From: an uncultured Lentisphaerota bacterium
GTDB taxonomy: Bacteria > Verrucomicrobiota > Kiritimatiellia > CAIQIC01
Length of the DNA: 39,294 bases
Reading direction: 5' to 3'
NCBI GenBank assembly: GCA_903912445.1
Contig: CAIWHP010000166.1
Span: forward strand, 1 to 39,294
The notes under the pieces are model-generated. The model saw nothing but the letters and a program-made list of their open reading frames with translations. It had not been told where the DNA came from and did not search any database. Of the stretch, positions 1 to 8,651 are shown piece by piece. How positions within the stretch are numbered: the stretch's first letter is position 1; every line of letters starts with the position of its first letter. Made by a program: the position numbers and the translations under genes.

Positions 1-3000
1 CCGGTGGCGATGTAGAGGGTGATGTACTCGCTCGGCCGCCCGCCGGGGAACCACGGCCAGAGGCCTTCGTTGAGTTGCTGCTCGCCGAGCTTGCGCAGCG
101 TCCGGGAGCGTTCGCTGTCCAGACGGTTAGCGTCGAAGAGGATGCCGACGTTCTTGCGTGCCTGCCCTTCCTTCACGGCCTGGCGGAGCCACGGCGTCTC
201 CTCCAGCATCACGGACTTGAGGTCCTGGTTCTTCTCCAGGGGGCTGTCGAGCGCGGGCGTGTTCTTCCAGAGGTCGAAGATGCGGCGGATCTTCGGGTCG
301 CTACCCGCGATGTGGCGGGCGAGCGTGTTCGCGTAGAAGCGGTTGAAGATCTGCTCGCTGCACTCGTGCGGGTATTCCATCAGGTAGGGCAGGGCCATCA
401 CCGCGTACCACGCCGGCTGCGAGACCATCTGCACCGTCAGCGACTGGCTGCGCAGCGTGGTCGACTTGCCGGAAGCGAGCAGCTTCTTGAACTCGAACTG
501 CTTCGTCGCCGGGCCGCGGATCGGGAGGGGCAGCGATTCGGTGACGAGGATGCGGCGGCTCAACACCGGCAGGAAGCCTTCCTCGCCATCGCTCGCCGTC
601 GCGCAGGCGCCGACGGCCTTATAGGTGAGGAAGCCCATGCCATCGGGAATCGTGATGCGCCACGCGTAGCTGCGTGATTTCTTCGCGGGCACGTCGAATT
701 TCTGCTCGGTCGCGCGATTGTCGAGCGCCTCGTCCACCGGTTTGAGCGTCGCGGCATCGGCGAAGGTCAGCTTTACCTTGCCGGTCTGCGGCTTCTCGGA
801 TTGGTTGCTGACCTTGACGGTGAACTCGATGGCATCGCCTTCGCGTACGAAGCGCGGCGGATTGGGCTCCACCATCAAGTCCTTCGAGGTGACGGCCTTG
901 TCGGTCAGATAACCGGCGCGCAGTTGCAGGTCGTGGGCGAAGCCGAGGAACTTCCACTGCGTCAGCGCCTCCGGCATCGTGAATTCCATGCGCACCGTCC
1001 CGTCCGCGCCCGCGAGCAGATGCGGGAAGAAGAACGCGGTCTCCGCGAGGTTCTTGCGCGCGGTGATGTTGGCCAGATCGGGCGCAGCACCGCCGCCGCC
1101 TGATTTATCCTTCTGCAAGTCTTGTTTCTTGGCCATCTGGTACTCGCCCTCTTCTGGCGCTCTGGCTGCCGTCGTCGCTACCGGCATGGCGGCAGGCATC
1201 GGCGCGCTGACGGCAAGCGCATCCATTTCCATCGCCATGGCGGGCTGGGCACGGTTCGCCATGCCGCCCAGCGCCATTTTCCGCATGCTGAACCCGTAAT
1301 GCATGAACTGTCCGATGATGTCCTGCGGAAACGCGCGATACTTCCACTCCACCGGGCGCGAAGCGGGTTCGTAATAACCGAAAATGTGGTTGAAGTTCTG
1401 TTCAACATTCTGGAACTCGGCGTTGACCCGGTCGCGCTCGTGCCGGAACACGTCGAACATCTTCGGCCAGTCGTGCGACGAGAACTGGTCGAGCGAGGCG
1501 TCGTAGAGCGCGGCGACCATTTCGGCGGCGGCGCGTTGCGCGTCGGGGCCGGACACGATGGCTGTCCACGTCTCCTTCTGGCCGGGCAGAAGCTTGGAGC
1601 GGAACGTTTCCCATTTCACGGTGAGTTTCTTGTTGGTCCACGGCACGTCCACGATGCGCTCGTTCAAGTAGGCGCGGTTTTCGCGGATGAACGTGATGCG
1701 CAACGTGACGCCGCCGCGCATCTCCTCGCCGATGGCCTGCTCGATGAGGGTCTGCGTGCGGTCAGGAGCCGTCCAGTAACTCTTCAGTGCTTTGCCGCCG
1801 CACTCCAGTTCGACGAAGGCGCGGCCGGCGTCGTAGCCGGTACCCCAGAGCGCGGTCAGCTTTTCGCCGGGCTCGACCGTCCACTTCTGCGCCGCGAAAC
1901 GATTGGCCAGTTTGAGGCCATAGCGTTGTTCGCGCGGGTCCACCACCTGCACGGTCAGGCGCGCGGTCACCGGCTTGCCGAAGCGGTCCTTGGTCTCCAG
2001 CGCGGCGCGATAGATGCCGGCTGGCAACGACGCGCTGATCTCCACCTTGCCCTTGGCATCGGTCTGGAAGGCTTTCTCCGCGACCGACCGCCCGTTCTCC
2101 CACGAATCGGGATTCGCTCCGTCTTTCGGCGGCTCCGCGCTCGGCTTATGCCACCCGTAGTGCTCGCGCCTCAACGTCGCCCGCTCGACCTTGTCCGGTT
2201 GCTGGAGTGCATAGAAGGTCACCTTGCCCTCGGCCGCCTGCGGCTCGCCATCAAGCGACTTCGTTTCGATGGTCAGCTTCGCCGGCTGGTCCGGCGTCTG
2301 CCAGTCCTCGGCGGTGAGCGTCGCCTGCAGCGCGGTGTAGCCGGCGCGGATGGTGCGCTCGGCGGAACGCGTCTCGCCGGTCGTGTCGGTCACGTCGGCG
2401 TTGATCGTGAACTCGAAGACCGGCTCGAGCTTGACCGGAAGGGCACGATCCGGCTCGGCGATGAAGCTGATGTTGAAGGAGCCGTCCGCCGCGGTCATGG
2501 CGGTGCCGTGCGCAATCGCCTTCACCTCCGGCGGCTGCCACCACCAGCACCAGAACGGGAACCGCACGGTGCGCTGGACGCGCCACTTCACCTTCGCGCC
2601 GCCGATGGCCGCGCCCGTGTAGGCCGTCGCCTTGCCCGTCAGCTTGGCCGGCGAGCCGAGTCGCGCCGCCTCGGCAGGCGCGGCGAGTTCCACCTGGAAT
2701 TTCGGACGCTTGTATTCCTCGACGCGGATGGTGGTGGAACTGGAGCGGCCTTGCACGGCAATCCGCATCCGGCCCAGCGCACGGTCGCGCGGTGCCACAA
2801 AGCTGCCGCTGAATGCGCCATGGTCGTTGCATGTGTGCGCGGCGTGCGCGATCTCCTTGCCGTTCGGATCGTTGAACACCACGGTCAGCTGGTGGCCGGC
2901 CAGCGGCGCATAATTTTGCTGGGGCTGGTCAAAGCGGACCGAGATGCCCTTGTAGTGGATCGTTTGGCCGGGCCGGTAGAGCGTGCGATCGGTGAAGAAG

Positions 3001-5456
3001 ATCGTCTTCGAGCCCGCCTTCTCCGGGTCATAGTTGCCTTGATTCCAGATTTCGTGGCTGGTGGAAACAGCGTGTCCAGCGCGCTCGGCGAGCAACAGGA
3101 CGTTGTTGTTCTTGATCGCGAAGCTGAAACGTCCGTTCTCGTCGCTCGTGGCCGGCGCGAGCGGTTTGAACCAGCCTTCGCGGTCACGCTGCCAGATCCG
3201 CAGCGTGGCGCCGGCGACCGGCTCGCCGCTGCGGGCCTGCAGCACGAAGCCGCTGTTCGGCTGGCCATCGTTGCGGAGTTGCAGCACCAACGCGAGGTCG
3301 CTGACCCAGACCTGCGCGACGCTGACCTGGTTTTCCTTCTCGCCGAAGGCCGGGTCGTGGCTGGCGAAGATGAAGTAGAAGCCCGGCTTGAGCTGCGTCG
3401 GCGCGGGCAGCTTCTCCGTGCGTTGCTTGAAGTCCTTGGTCGGCGGCAGGTCGGCGTTCCACTCCAAGGCGGGCGTCGTGGCGAGCAGTTTCTTCCGCTG
3501 CTTATCCTCGAGGTTGCCGAAATTCCAGCGCGCCTGCGTCACATAGCCGGCGAAGTCGGCGGCGACGGCGCGGAAATGGATCTTGGTGATGTTGCGATAG
3601 CTGACGTCCAGCGTCGGCCACGGCGCATTCCAGACGCGCTCGGTTTCGAGCTGACCCGACTTCGCCTCGATCTGCCGGAGCAGGTTGAAGCACAGCGCGG
3701 CGCCCGCCGAGTTCGGGGACATTGCGAGGCCGCGCTGGGCCAACTCGTGGGCCTTGGCCGGTTCGTCCTCGGCGTTGAGCTGGGTGGCCAGCAGCGCGAG
3801 CGCCCGGCTGGCAATCTCGTGCGACCGGGCCGCGTCAATGAAACGCAGCAAGGCCTGCTTGTAGCGCTCGGCCTTATTCTCACCAACGGCTTGGTTGTGG
3901 CCGTAGGTGAGGCGGGCGAGGTCGGCGTCGAGGAAGGCGGAACGGTCGGCGTCGTGCTGGTGAAACTTCAGCAGGTTCTGGTAGAGCCTGACGGCCTTGG
4001 TTTCGACCACGTCGGGCGTGGGCCAGTTCATGAACTCGCCGACCTCGGCAAAGATCGGGCTGACGGCGTCGAGTTCAAACTCGTCCTCGGCGCGCGTCAC
4101 GCCATGCTCGCCGGCTTGATAGAACTGCAGGGCCTCGTGCGCGAGGAAATCGAAAAGGGTGGGGCGATAGGCCTCGGGCACGGTGCCCTTGTCGAGCAGA
4201 TCGTTGAACTGTGCGATAGGCGTGGACTTCAGCAGCCGCTCGCCGGTCAGCGCGGTGGAGAAATGCTTGTCAATCTCGGCGAGGATGCGCGCGAGGTCCC
4301 ACGTCTGGATATCCGCGCCCGGCGCCGCGGCTGTCTGGGTGCGCTGCTGGAAGCGCCAGCGGTTCTGTTGGAAATACTGCCAGTACCAGTGGGCGAGGAC
4401 CGCCTCCATCATCGGCTGCATCTCGGCCGGGGCTTTGGCGACCTCGGCTTGCAGTCGCACGATTTTCTCCTCCGCCTTGTTGCCCTCCACCTGGCCCTCC
4501 ATCGCGATCTGCATGCAGACGGCCTTGATGGCCTCGGCGTATTTCTGGTTCTGCAGCGCGTCCACGATGATCGGTTTGAGTTCCTCGATGGCGGTCTTGG
4601 GCAGGCCCTTGTCGCGCGCCTCATAGACTTTTTGCCAGCCGATGGCCGAGGCCGTGGTGACCAGGGCGGCCGCGGCGGTGATGGCCGCGGCGGTTTTGAG
4701 TTTGCCAATGAACATGGTGTGTAACGCTCCTTTCGCAACTGCAACAAGGTTGGGGGCCAGCCCGGCGGCGGTTGCGCCGCCGGAAATCCAAAGCGCCGCG
4801 TTCTTCGCGACGACCGTGCTCCACTCCGGCGGCAGGGAGGCCGCCGCGTCGCTGCATGAGCCTAGCCACGCGACGAGCGCCGGCGCGCTCACCGCGACGC
4901 CGCGGCGGGCGAGGCGTTGACGAATCTTTTCGCGCGCCCGGTTCAACCAGACGCGCAGCGTGCCGTCCTTGCAGCGCAGGGCCGAAGCGGTTTCCTCGAG
5001 CGTGCGGCCTTCCAGATAAACCATCACCAGCGGCTGGCGATAGCGCGACGGCAGCGCATCGAGTTCGCGGTCCAGCCACTCGCGCAGCGCGGCGGCGGTT
5101 TCGGGGGAGAGATCCTCGGCGGCGGCATCTTGTTGCATGGCGGCAGCCTCCTGTTCGCGGCGCAGCCGCCGGGCGCGGGCGGTGCGCTCGTTGCGGGCGA
5201 CGCACAGCGCGCAGTGGTGCAGCCAGCCGCCCAGCGCGCGCCCGGCAGAGAGCGCGCCCGCCTTGCGGGCCAGCGCGAGGAAAACCGCCTGCGCGGCATC
5301 CTGCGCCGCATGCTCGTCGCCCAGCACGCGCCGGCACACGCCCAGCACCAGCGGCGAATGACGGCGCACCAGCTCGGCGAACGCCGCCTCCGACCGCTGC
5401 GCGACAAACTCCGCCAGCAGGTCCGCCTCCGCCGCCATTGTGTAATCGTGTGCCAT
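1..5456 (-). CDS. ECF sigma factor fused in frame to a membrane-anchored alpha-2-macroglobulin (C-terminus outside window)
   Basis: A single frame from the ATG at 5456 runs to the window edge without a stop (1818 residues seen); I checked the codons across the junction. Residues about 20-95 look like sigma-70 region 2 (FAELVRRHSPLVLGVCRR, GGWLHHCAL). Residues about 130-185 look like region 4 (LPSRYRQPLVMVYLEGRTLEE, LRVWLNRAREKIRQRL). A hydrophobic Ala/Thr-rich segment at about 253-273, after MFIGKLK, is the likely membrane anchor. The rest is alpha-2-macroglobulin-like: MG2 with TDRTLYRPGQ (YRPGQ at 827-831), a Met/Ala/Gly-rich linker at about 1395-1455, and the thioester motif CSEQ at 1699-1702 in a YPHECSEQ context, followed by the alpha-alpha toroid start (WPWFPGG). 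Family knowledge: A2M traps proteases through the Cys-Gln thioester. ECF factors with C-terminal membrane extensions occur in planctomycetes. Inferred topology: sigma in the cytoplasm, trap in the periplasm. An internal ATG at 4715 could start a separate A2M, but the frame is continuous. Confidence 0.87.
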   Translation of the reverse strand, partial: MAHDYTMAAEADLLAEFVAQRSEAAFAELVRRHSPLVLGVCRRVLGDEHAAQDAAQAVFLALARKAGALSAGRALGGWLHHCALCVARNERTARARRLRREQEAAAMQQDAAAEDLSPETAAALREWLDRELDALPSRYRQPLVMVYLEGRTLEETASALRCKDGTLRVWLNRAREKIRQRLARRGVAVSAPALVAWLGSCSDAAASLPPEWSTVVAKNAALWISGGATAAGLAPNLVAVAKGALHTMFIGKLKTAAAITAAAALVTTASAIGWQKVYEARDKGLPKTAIEELKPIIVDALQNQKYAEAIKAVCMQIAMEGQVEGNKAEEKIVRLQAEVAKAPAEMQPMMEAVLAHWYWQYFQQNRWRFQQRTQTAAAPGADIQTWDLARILAEIDKHFSTALTGERLLKSTPIAQFNDLLDKGTVPEAYRPTLFDFLAHEALQFYQAGEHGVTRAEDEFELDAVSPIFAEVGEFMNWPTPDVVETKAVRLYQNLLKFHQHDADRSAFLDADLARLTYGHNQAVGENKAERYKQALLRFIDAARSHEIASRALALLATQLNAEDEPAKAHELAQRGLAMSPNSAGAALCFNLLRQIEAKSGQLETERVWNAPWPTLDVSYRNITKIHFRAVAADFAGYVTQARWNFGNLEDKQRKKLLATTPALEWNADLPPTKDFKQRTEKLPAPTQLKPGFYFIFASHDPAFGEKENQVSVAQVWVSDLALVLQLRNDGQPNSGFVLQARSGEPVAGATLRIWQRDREGWFKPLAPATSDENGRFSFAIKNNNVLLLAERAGHAVSTSHEIWNQGNYDPEKAGSKTIFFTDRTLYRPGQTIHYKGISVRFDQPQQNYAPLAGHQLTVVFNDPNGKEIAHAAHTCNDHGAFSGSFVAPRDRALGRMRIAVQGRSSSTTIRVEEYKRPKFQVELAAPAEAARLGSPAKLTGKATAYTGAAIGGAKVKWRVQRTVRFPFWCWWWQPPEVKAIAHGTAMTAADGSFNISFIAEPDRALPVKLEPVFEFTINADVTDTTGETRSAERTIRAGYTALQATLTAEDWQTPDQPAKLTIETKSLDGEPQAAEGKVTFYALQQPDKVERATLRREHYGWHKPSAEPPKDGANPDSWENGRSVAEKAFQTDAKGKVEISASLPAGIYRAALETKDRFGKPVTARLTVQVVDPREQRYGLKLANRFAAQKWTVEPGEKLTALWGTGYDAGRAFVELECGGKALKSYWTAPDRTQTLIEQAIGEEMRGGVTLRITFIRENRAYLNERIVDVPWTNKKLTVKWETFRSKLLPGQKETWTAIVSGPDAQRAAAEMVAALYDASLDQFSSHDWPKMFDVFRHERDRVNAEFQNVEQNFNHIFGYYEPASRPVEWKYRAFPQDIIGQFMHYGFSMRKMALGGMANRAQPAMAMEMDALAVSAPMPAAMPVATTAARAPEEGEYQMAKKQDLQKDKSGGGGAAPDLANITARKNLAETAFFFPHLLAGADGTVRMEFTMPEALTQWKFLGFAHDLQLRAGYLTDKAVTSKDLMVEPNPPRFVREGDAIEFTVKVSNQSEKPQTGKVKLTFADAATLKPVDEALDNRATEQKFDVPAKKSRSYAWRITIPDGMGFLTYKAVGACATASDGEEGFLPVLSRRILVTESLPLPIRGPATKQFEFKKLLASGKSTTLRSQSLTVQMVSQPAWYAVMALPYLMEYPHECSEQIFNRFYANTLARHIAGSDPKIRRIFDLWKNTPALDSPLEKNQDLKSVMLEETPWLRQAVKEGQARKNVGILFDANRLDSERSRTLRKLGEQQLNEGLWPWFPGGRPSEYITLYIAT

Positions 5457-5588
5457 GCGCCGCGTGCTCTTTGTCCTGTTCCCCGCGCCAGTTGCCGGAT
5501 TGTTACAGAAATCTTTTCAGAGGGGTATTCTAATCGCAGTGAAAGGGAGGCGACGGATAGGTCGCATAGGACCTAAAGGCCTTGTGAG

Positions 5589-5608
5589 TTTTCCCAACCC
5601 TTTGAAAA
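5589..5608. repeat. Degenerate copy of the TTTTCCAA palindrome
   Basis: TTTTCCCAACCCTTTGAAAA is a 20-base, slightly expanded version of the palindrome found elsewhere in the window. It stands alone, with no clear partner 31 bases away. Confidence 0.5.
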
Positions 5609-5704
5609 CGCGAAAATTCGCGAGTTTTCAGCGCAGCAGACAATCACTCCACCTGCTTTGCGGGCGGGCTTTCCAGCTCCGCGACCCATACCAAAACAAA
5701 ACAT

Positions 5705-5777
5705 GCTGTAGTCAGGCTCGGTGATCCCGGCCGGCCAGAACCCGCACGGGGCCGGGGGCGACGACCCCGGCTACAGC
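5705..5777. repeat. GC-rich inverted repeat with CTGTAG/CTACAG ends
   Basis: Terminal arms GCTGTAG (5705-5711) and CTACAGC (5771-5777) are exact complements. They enclose partially complementary GC-rich DNA (CCCGGCC against GGCCGGGG). It could fold as a long imperfect hairpin. Nothing protein-coding is visible inside. Confidence 0.55.
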
Positions 5778-5908
5778 AGAACGCTTAAATTGTCAGATGG
5801 GGGGCAACCACACTGAAAGCAGAAGCCGATGAATGAGGAAAGCAGGAAGGCAGGAAAATATATGATCCGTTCTTGTTTTCCGCTCCTAGGAAAACTTCAG
5901 CGGACGGC

Positions 5909-5937
5909 GGGACAAAGGCCCCAGAATTTGCTATAAT
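5909..5937 (+). promoter_or_regulatory. Sigma-70-type promoter of the methyltransferase gene
   Basis: GGGACA at 5909-5914 (four of six matches to TTGACA) is followed by a 17-base spacer and a perfect TATAAT at 5932-5937. The predicted transcription start falls at about 5944-5945, two or three bases before the ATG at 5947, so the mRNA would be essentially leaderless. No Shine-Dalgarno sequence precedes the ATG, which fits. Confidence 0.65.
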
Positions 5938-5946
5938 GTGCCCATC

Positions 5947-7086
5947 ATGAGAATTGTATTAGCAGGCGATGGGGGCATCTGGCAGCTGACCGGGCCGTCC
6001 GGAGTGGAACTATCCGTGGAAAATCTGCGCCTGGCGCAGCCCGCGGAGATGGAGTTGCTGAAGCATCTTCCGGCCTTTGCCGGGCGCGTCATCATCCCGC
6101 ATACCGGCGGTTCGCCGCTGGTCCCTGCGGTCATCGCCGCGCTCAATCCCGGCGCCACGGTCGAGGTCGTCGAGCTCGACCTGCACGATGCGCGGCTGCT
6201 GCGCGAAAAGCTCGCCCCGCTGCCCAACGTGCGCGTCCTCTGCCAAGCAGATGCGGAGCCGGTGGATTCGCTGCGCCAGTCCGGCGTGCTTCTGTTGACC
6301 GAGCGCCTGGACCGCCTGCTGGCGTTCGATTTTATCGAGCGGCTCGATCATATCCTGCCCGCCGGCAGCCCGGTCATCACCCTGTTGCCCAAGAAACGGT
6401 CCGCGGATTTCGCGCGCAAGGTGGAGCAGCATCTGCTGAAGCGCCGCGTGCTGCAGGCCAACCATGGCGTCATGATCGTGCAGGGCGTCAGCGGCGGCGA
6501 TCCGGCCGCCTGGACGCCGCGGGCGCATGAGTTCGCGGCCAGCACCCCGACGGAGCAGATCAAGCTGCTGACCCGCCCCGGGGTCTTCGCCCACACGCGG
6601 CCCGATTCCGGCGGTTTGGCGCTCGCGGAATCGGCCGTGGTGCAGCCCGGCCAGAAGCTGCTCGAACTGGGCTGCGGCTGCGGCCTGGTCGGTTTGCTGC
6701 TGGCGGCCCGGCTCAAGGACGCCGCGGAATTTGTGCTCGTGGACTCCAACGCCCGCGCCGTGGAATGCGCGCGGCGCGGCGTGGACCTGAACGGGTTGCA
6801 CGGTTTGCGGATCGAGCATGCCGATGTTTTTGAGCCCGAGCCGGCGGCGTTCGACGTGGTGCTCGGCAATCCGCCGTACTATGCCCAGCGGCGCATCGCG
6901 GAATATTTTCTTTCGGTCGGCGCGCGCGCCTTGCGGCCCGGCGGCGTGCTCTGGCTGGTGACCAAGCATGGCGCGGAAATCGAAGAGCTGGCGCTTGCGC
7001 TCCAGTTTCAGGTCGAGACCCAGCACCGCCGCGGCTACGACATCAGCGTGTGCCGGAAAATAGAAGCTCCAAGCGCGCAACCTTGA
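5947..7086 (+). CDS. RsmC/RlmG-like class I SAM-dependent methyltransferase
   Basis: The C-terminal half carries a class I Rossmann methyltransferase fold. Motif I is LELGCGCGLVGLL, the acidic end of beta 2 is LVDSNARAVECA, and motif IV is NPPYY, the N-P-P-Y type used to methylate exocyclic amino groups of nucleobases. The N-terminal half (about 180 residues) looks like the degenerate methyltransferase-like domain of RsmC/RlmG (16S G1207 or 23S G1835 N2-methyltransferases). Its length of 379 residues is close to RlmG and RsmC. An in-frame GTG at 5938 would add MPI, but it abuts the TATAAT box, so the ATG at 5947 is preferred. The gene stands alone. The substrate is inferred from the motif and domain order only. 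Confidence 0.8.
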   Translation: MRIVLAGDGGIWQLTGPSGVELSVENLRLAQPAEMELLKHLPAFAGRVIIPHTGGSPLVPAVIAALNPGATVEVVELDLHDARLLREKLAPLPNVRVLCQADAEPVDSLRQSGVLLLTERLDRLLAFDFIERLDHILPAGSPVITLLPKKRSADFARKVEQHLLKRRVLQANHGVMIVQGVSGGDPAAWTPRAHEFAASTPTEQIKLLTRPGVFAHTRPDSGGLALAESAVVQPGQKLLELGCGCGLVGLLLAARLKDAAEFVLVDSNARAVECARRGVDLNGLHGLRIEHADVFEPEPAAFDVVLGNPPYYAQRRIAEYFLSVGARALRPGGVLWLVTKHGAEIEELALALQFQVETQHRRGYDISVCRKIEAPSAQP

Positions 7087-7409
7087 CGGGGCGTGCGACC
7101 GTGAGCGACTCAACCGTGAGCTCGAAACTGCGGCCGGGTTGTCGGTTGGCCCGCTGGCCGGCGACGCGGCGGACGCTGCCGCGCCTCCGCAGTTCCGCGA
7201 GGCGCCCAAGCGCCGCGCCACTTTTCAATGTCCTTGAAAATCCGCGCTTTTGTTTTCCAAGGCTTGGAAAAAGTGTGGCTAATTTTTCCAATCCTTGGAA
7301 AATGCACGCGCTTTCGTTTCCAATCCTTGGAACGGCAGGAAAAATGAAACACGTCCCGACCCTATGGGTCGCACTGCCGTTGGTCCGACCGTGCCTGGCG
7401 TGAATTAAG
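7087..7409. other. Intergenic gap carrying a palindrome array
   Basis: The first 130 bases show nothing recognisable. Then comes the four-unit palindrome array, followed by a 5-bp hairpin GACCC-TAT-GGGTC at 7359-7371 just before the MFS gene. I see no convincing promoter or Shine-Dalgarno sequence directly ahead of the MFS start. Confidence 0.5.
7222..7334. repeat. Four-unit array of the 19-bp palindrome, 31-bp period
   Basis: Units: TTTTCAATGTCCTTGAAAA (7222-7240), TTTTCCAAGGCTTGGAAAA (7253-7271), TTTTCCAATCCTTGGAAAA (7284-7302) and a copy with decayed outer bases, TTTCCAATCCTTGGAA (7317-7332). Centres at 7231, 7262, 7293 and 7325 are 31, 31 and 32 bases apart. The spacers of about 12 bases are unrelated to each other. 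Confidence 0.9.
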
Positions 7410-8651
7410 ATGGCTCAAGAACATGGCAATGCGGGGCAGGTAGCAGGCCCGGCGACCTGGCGCAATTCGCAAGCGTATGTGGTGGCGATGGCCTTCCTGT
7501 CGCTGTTCGGAATCAGCGGCTTTGCTTTCTACGGTCTGCCTTTCTTCTACGACTTCATGACCAGCGAATACGGCTGGTCGCGCACCGTCGTCACCTCTGG
7601 AAACGCCGTGGGGAAACTGCTGGTCGCGCCGCTGTTTGGTTTCATCGCAGGCTGGTTGATTGACCGTTACGGACCACGGCGGCTGATGTTGTCCGGCGCG
7701 GTGTTGATGGGCGTGGCGCTGGTCGGGTTGAGCTTTGCCGATTCGCTGGGCTTGTTCTATCTCTTTTATATTTTCAACGCCTTGGGTTATGTCTGCGGCG
7801 GGCCGCTGCCCTGCCAGGTGCTGATCTCGCGGCGGTTCACGCAGAACCGGGGCAAGGCGATGGGTATCGCCTATCTGGGCATCGGGACCGGCGGAGTCGT
7901 GGTGCCTTTGTTGGCCGCCGGCTTGGTGCAGCAGTTCGGCTGGCATACGGCCTTGTGCATTTTGGGCCTGCTCATCATCGCGATCGCGATCCCGCTGCCC
8001 TTGTTGTTCAAGGAACCGGCCGCGCCAGCTGCCGCGCCAAGCGAATCGCGCACGCTGCCGTCGATCCGGGCGATTCTGTGCCGGCCCCAGTTTTACCTGC
8101 TGGCCGTGGGCAGCATGTGCGCCATCGGCACGGTCGGCGGCGTCGGGCAGCATTTGAAGCTCTATCTGCGCGATGCGGATTATTCCCAGTCTGCCGCCGC
8201 CCACGTCATGTCCCTGGTCTTGTTGGCGAGCCTGGTGGGGCGGGTGCTGATGGGTTGGCTGGCCGACCGGCTGAACCGGAAATATGTGATGCTCTTGATC
8301 TACTTGATCGTGGCCTCCGCGATTCCCCTGCTGCTGGTGCCGGACTTCCCGGGACGGATTTTTCTGTTTGCCGTGGTGTTCGGCATCGGGCTGGGCGGCG
8401 ACTACATGATCATTCCGCTGATGGCCGGCGACCTTTTCGGCGTGCAGGCGTTGGGGCGCACCATGGGCATCATTCTCGTGGCCGATGGTGTGGCGGAGGC
8501 GGTATTCCCGATGCTGGTGGGCGCGCTCTACAATGGGGCCTCGAAAAGTTATGCGGTTGGATTTGGGGTGCTGATCTGTGTGGCTCTCGTGGGTGCGGTC
8601 ATTGTATCGTTCCTGCCCAAGAACCCAGCCCGGGAGACCGAGGCACTATGA
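7410..8651 (+). CDS. Major facilitator superfamily transporter
   Basis: 413 residues with about 12 hydrophobic helices and a hydrophilic centre (FKEPAAPAAAPSESRT), the usual 6+6 MFS layout. The loop 2-3 signature appears as GWLIDRYGPRRLM and its repeat in the second half as GWLADRLNRKYVM. General resemblance is to the oxalate/formate-monocarboxylate branch. It most likely imports a small organic acid by proton symport. The stop overlaps the start of the M20 gene (ATGA), and the next two genes are also tightly packed, so it is probably the uptake step for the pathway they encode. The start is the ATG after TTAAG; no ribosome-binding site is obvious. Substrate unknown. Confidence 0.85.
   Translation: MAQEHGNAGQVAGPATWRNSQAYVVAMAFLSLFGISGFAFYGLPFFYDFMTSEYGWSRTVVTSGNAVGKLLVAPLFGFIAGWLIDRYGPRRLMLSGAVLMGVALVGLSFADSLGLFYLFYIFNALGYVCGGPLPCQVLISRRFTQNRGKAMGIAYLGIGTGGVVVPLLAAGLVQQFGWHTALCILGLLIIAIAIPLPLLFKEPAAPAAAPSESRTLPSIRAILCRPQFYLLAVGSMCAIGTVGGVGQHLKLYLRDADYSQSAAAHVMSLVLLASLVGRVLMGWLADRLNRKYVMLLIYLIVASAIPLLLVPDFPGRIFLFAVVFGIGLGGDYMIIPLMAGDLFGVQALGRTMGIILVADGVAEAVFPMLVGALYNGASKSYAVGFGVLICVALVGAVIVSFLPKNPARETEAL

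Larger units (their letters stand above)
5457..5908. other. Divergent intergenic gap with decayed repeats
   Basis: This lies between the 5' ends of the sigma-A2M gene and the methyltransferase gene. It holds a degenerate copy of the 19-bp palindrome, a GC-rich inverted repeat (both listed separately), a 6-bp hairpin with arms TAGGTC/GACCTA near 5557-5574, and a purine-rich stretch at about 5830-5865. On the minus strand an AT-rich patch containing TTTCTGTAACA lies about 50-60 bases before the sigma start and may belong to its promoter. No convincing ORF was found. Confidence 0.5.

Noticed and set aside
1122-4724. A 1200-residue plus-strand reading frame
   Set aside because: It is the exact antisense of the sigma-A2M gene, codon for codon. 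Its translation has no family resemblance (His/Arg/Gly-rich), while the minus strand gives A2M motifs.
7222-7334. The periodic palindromes as a CRISPR array
   Set aside because: The repeats are 19-bp perfect palindromes with spacers of only about 12 bases, and no cas genes are nearby. CRISPR spacers are normally 26 bases or longer.
7050-7403. A short ORF running from the methyltransferase end through the palindrome array
   Set aside because: Its repeated FPxLGK/FxNPWK pieces are simply translations of the palindromes.
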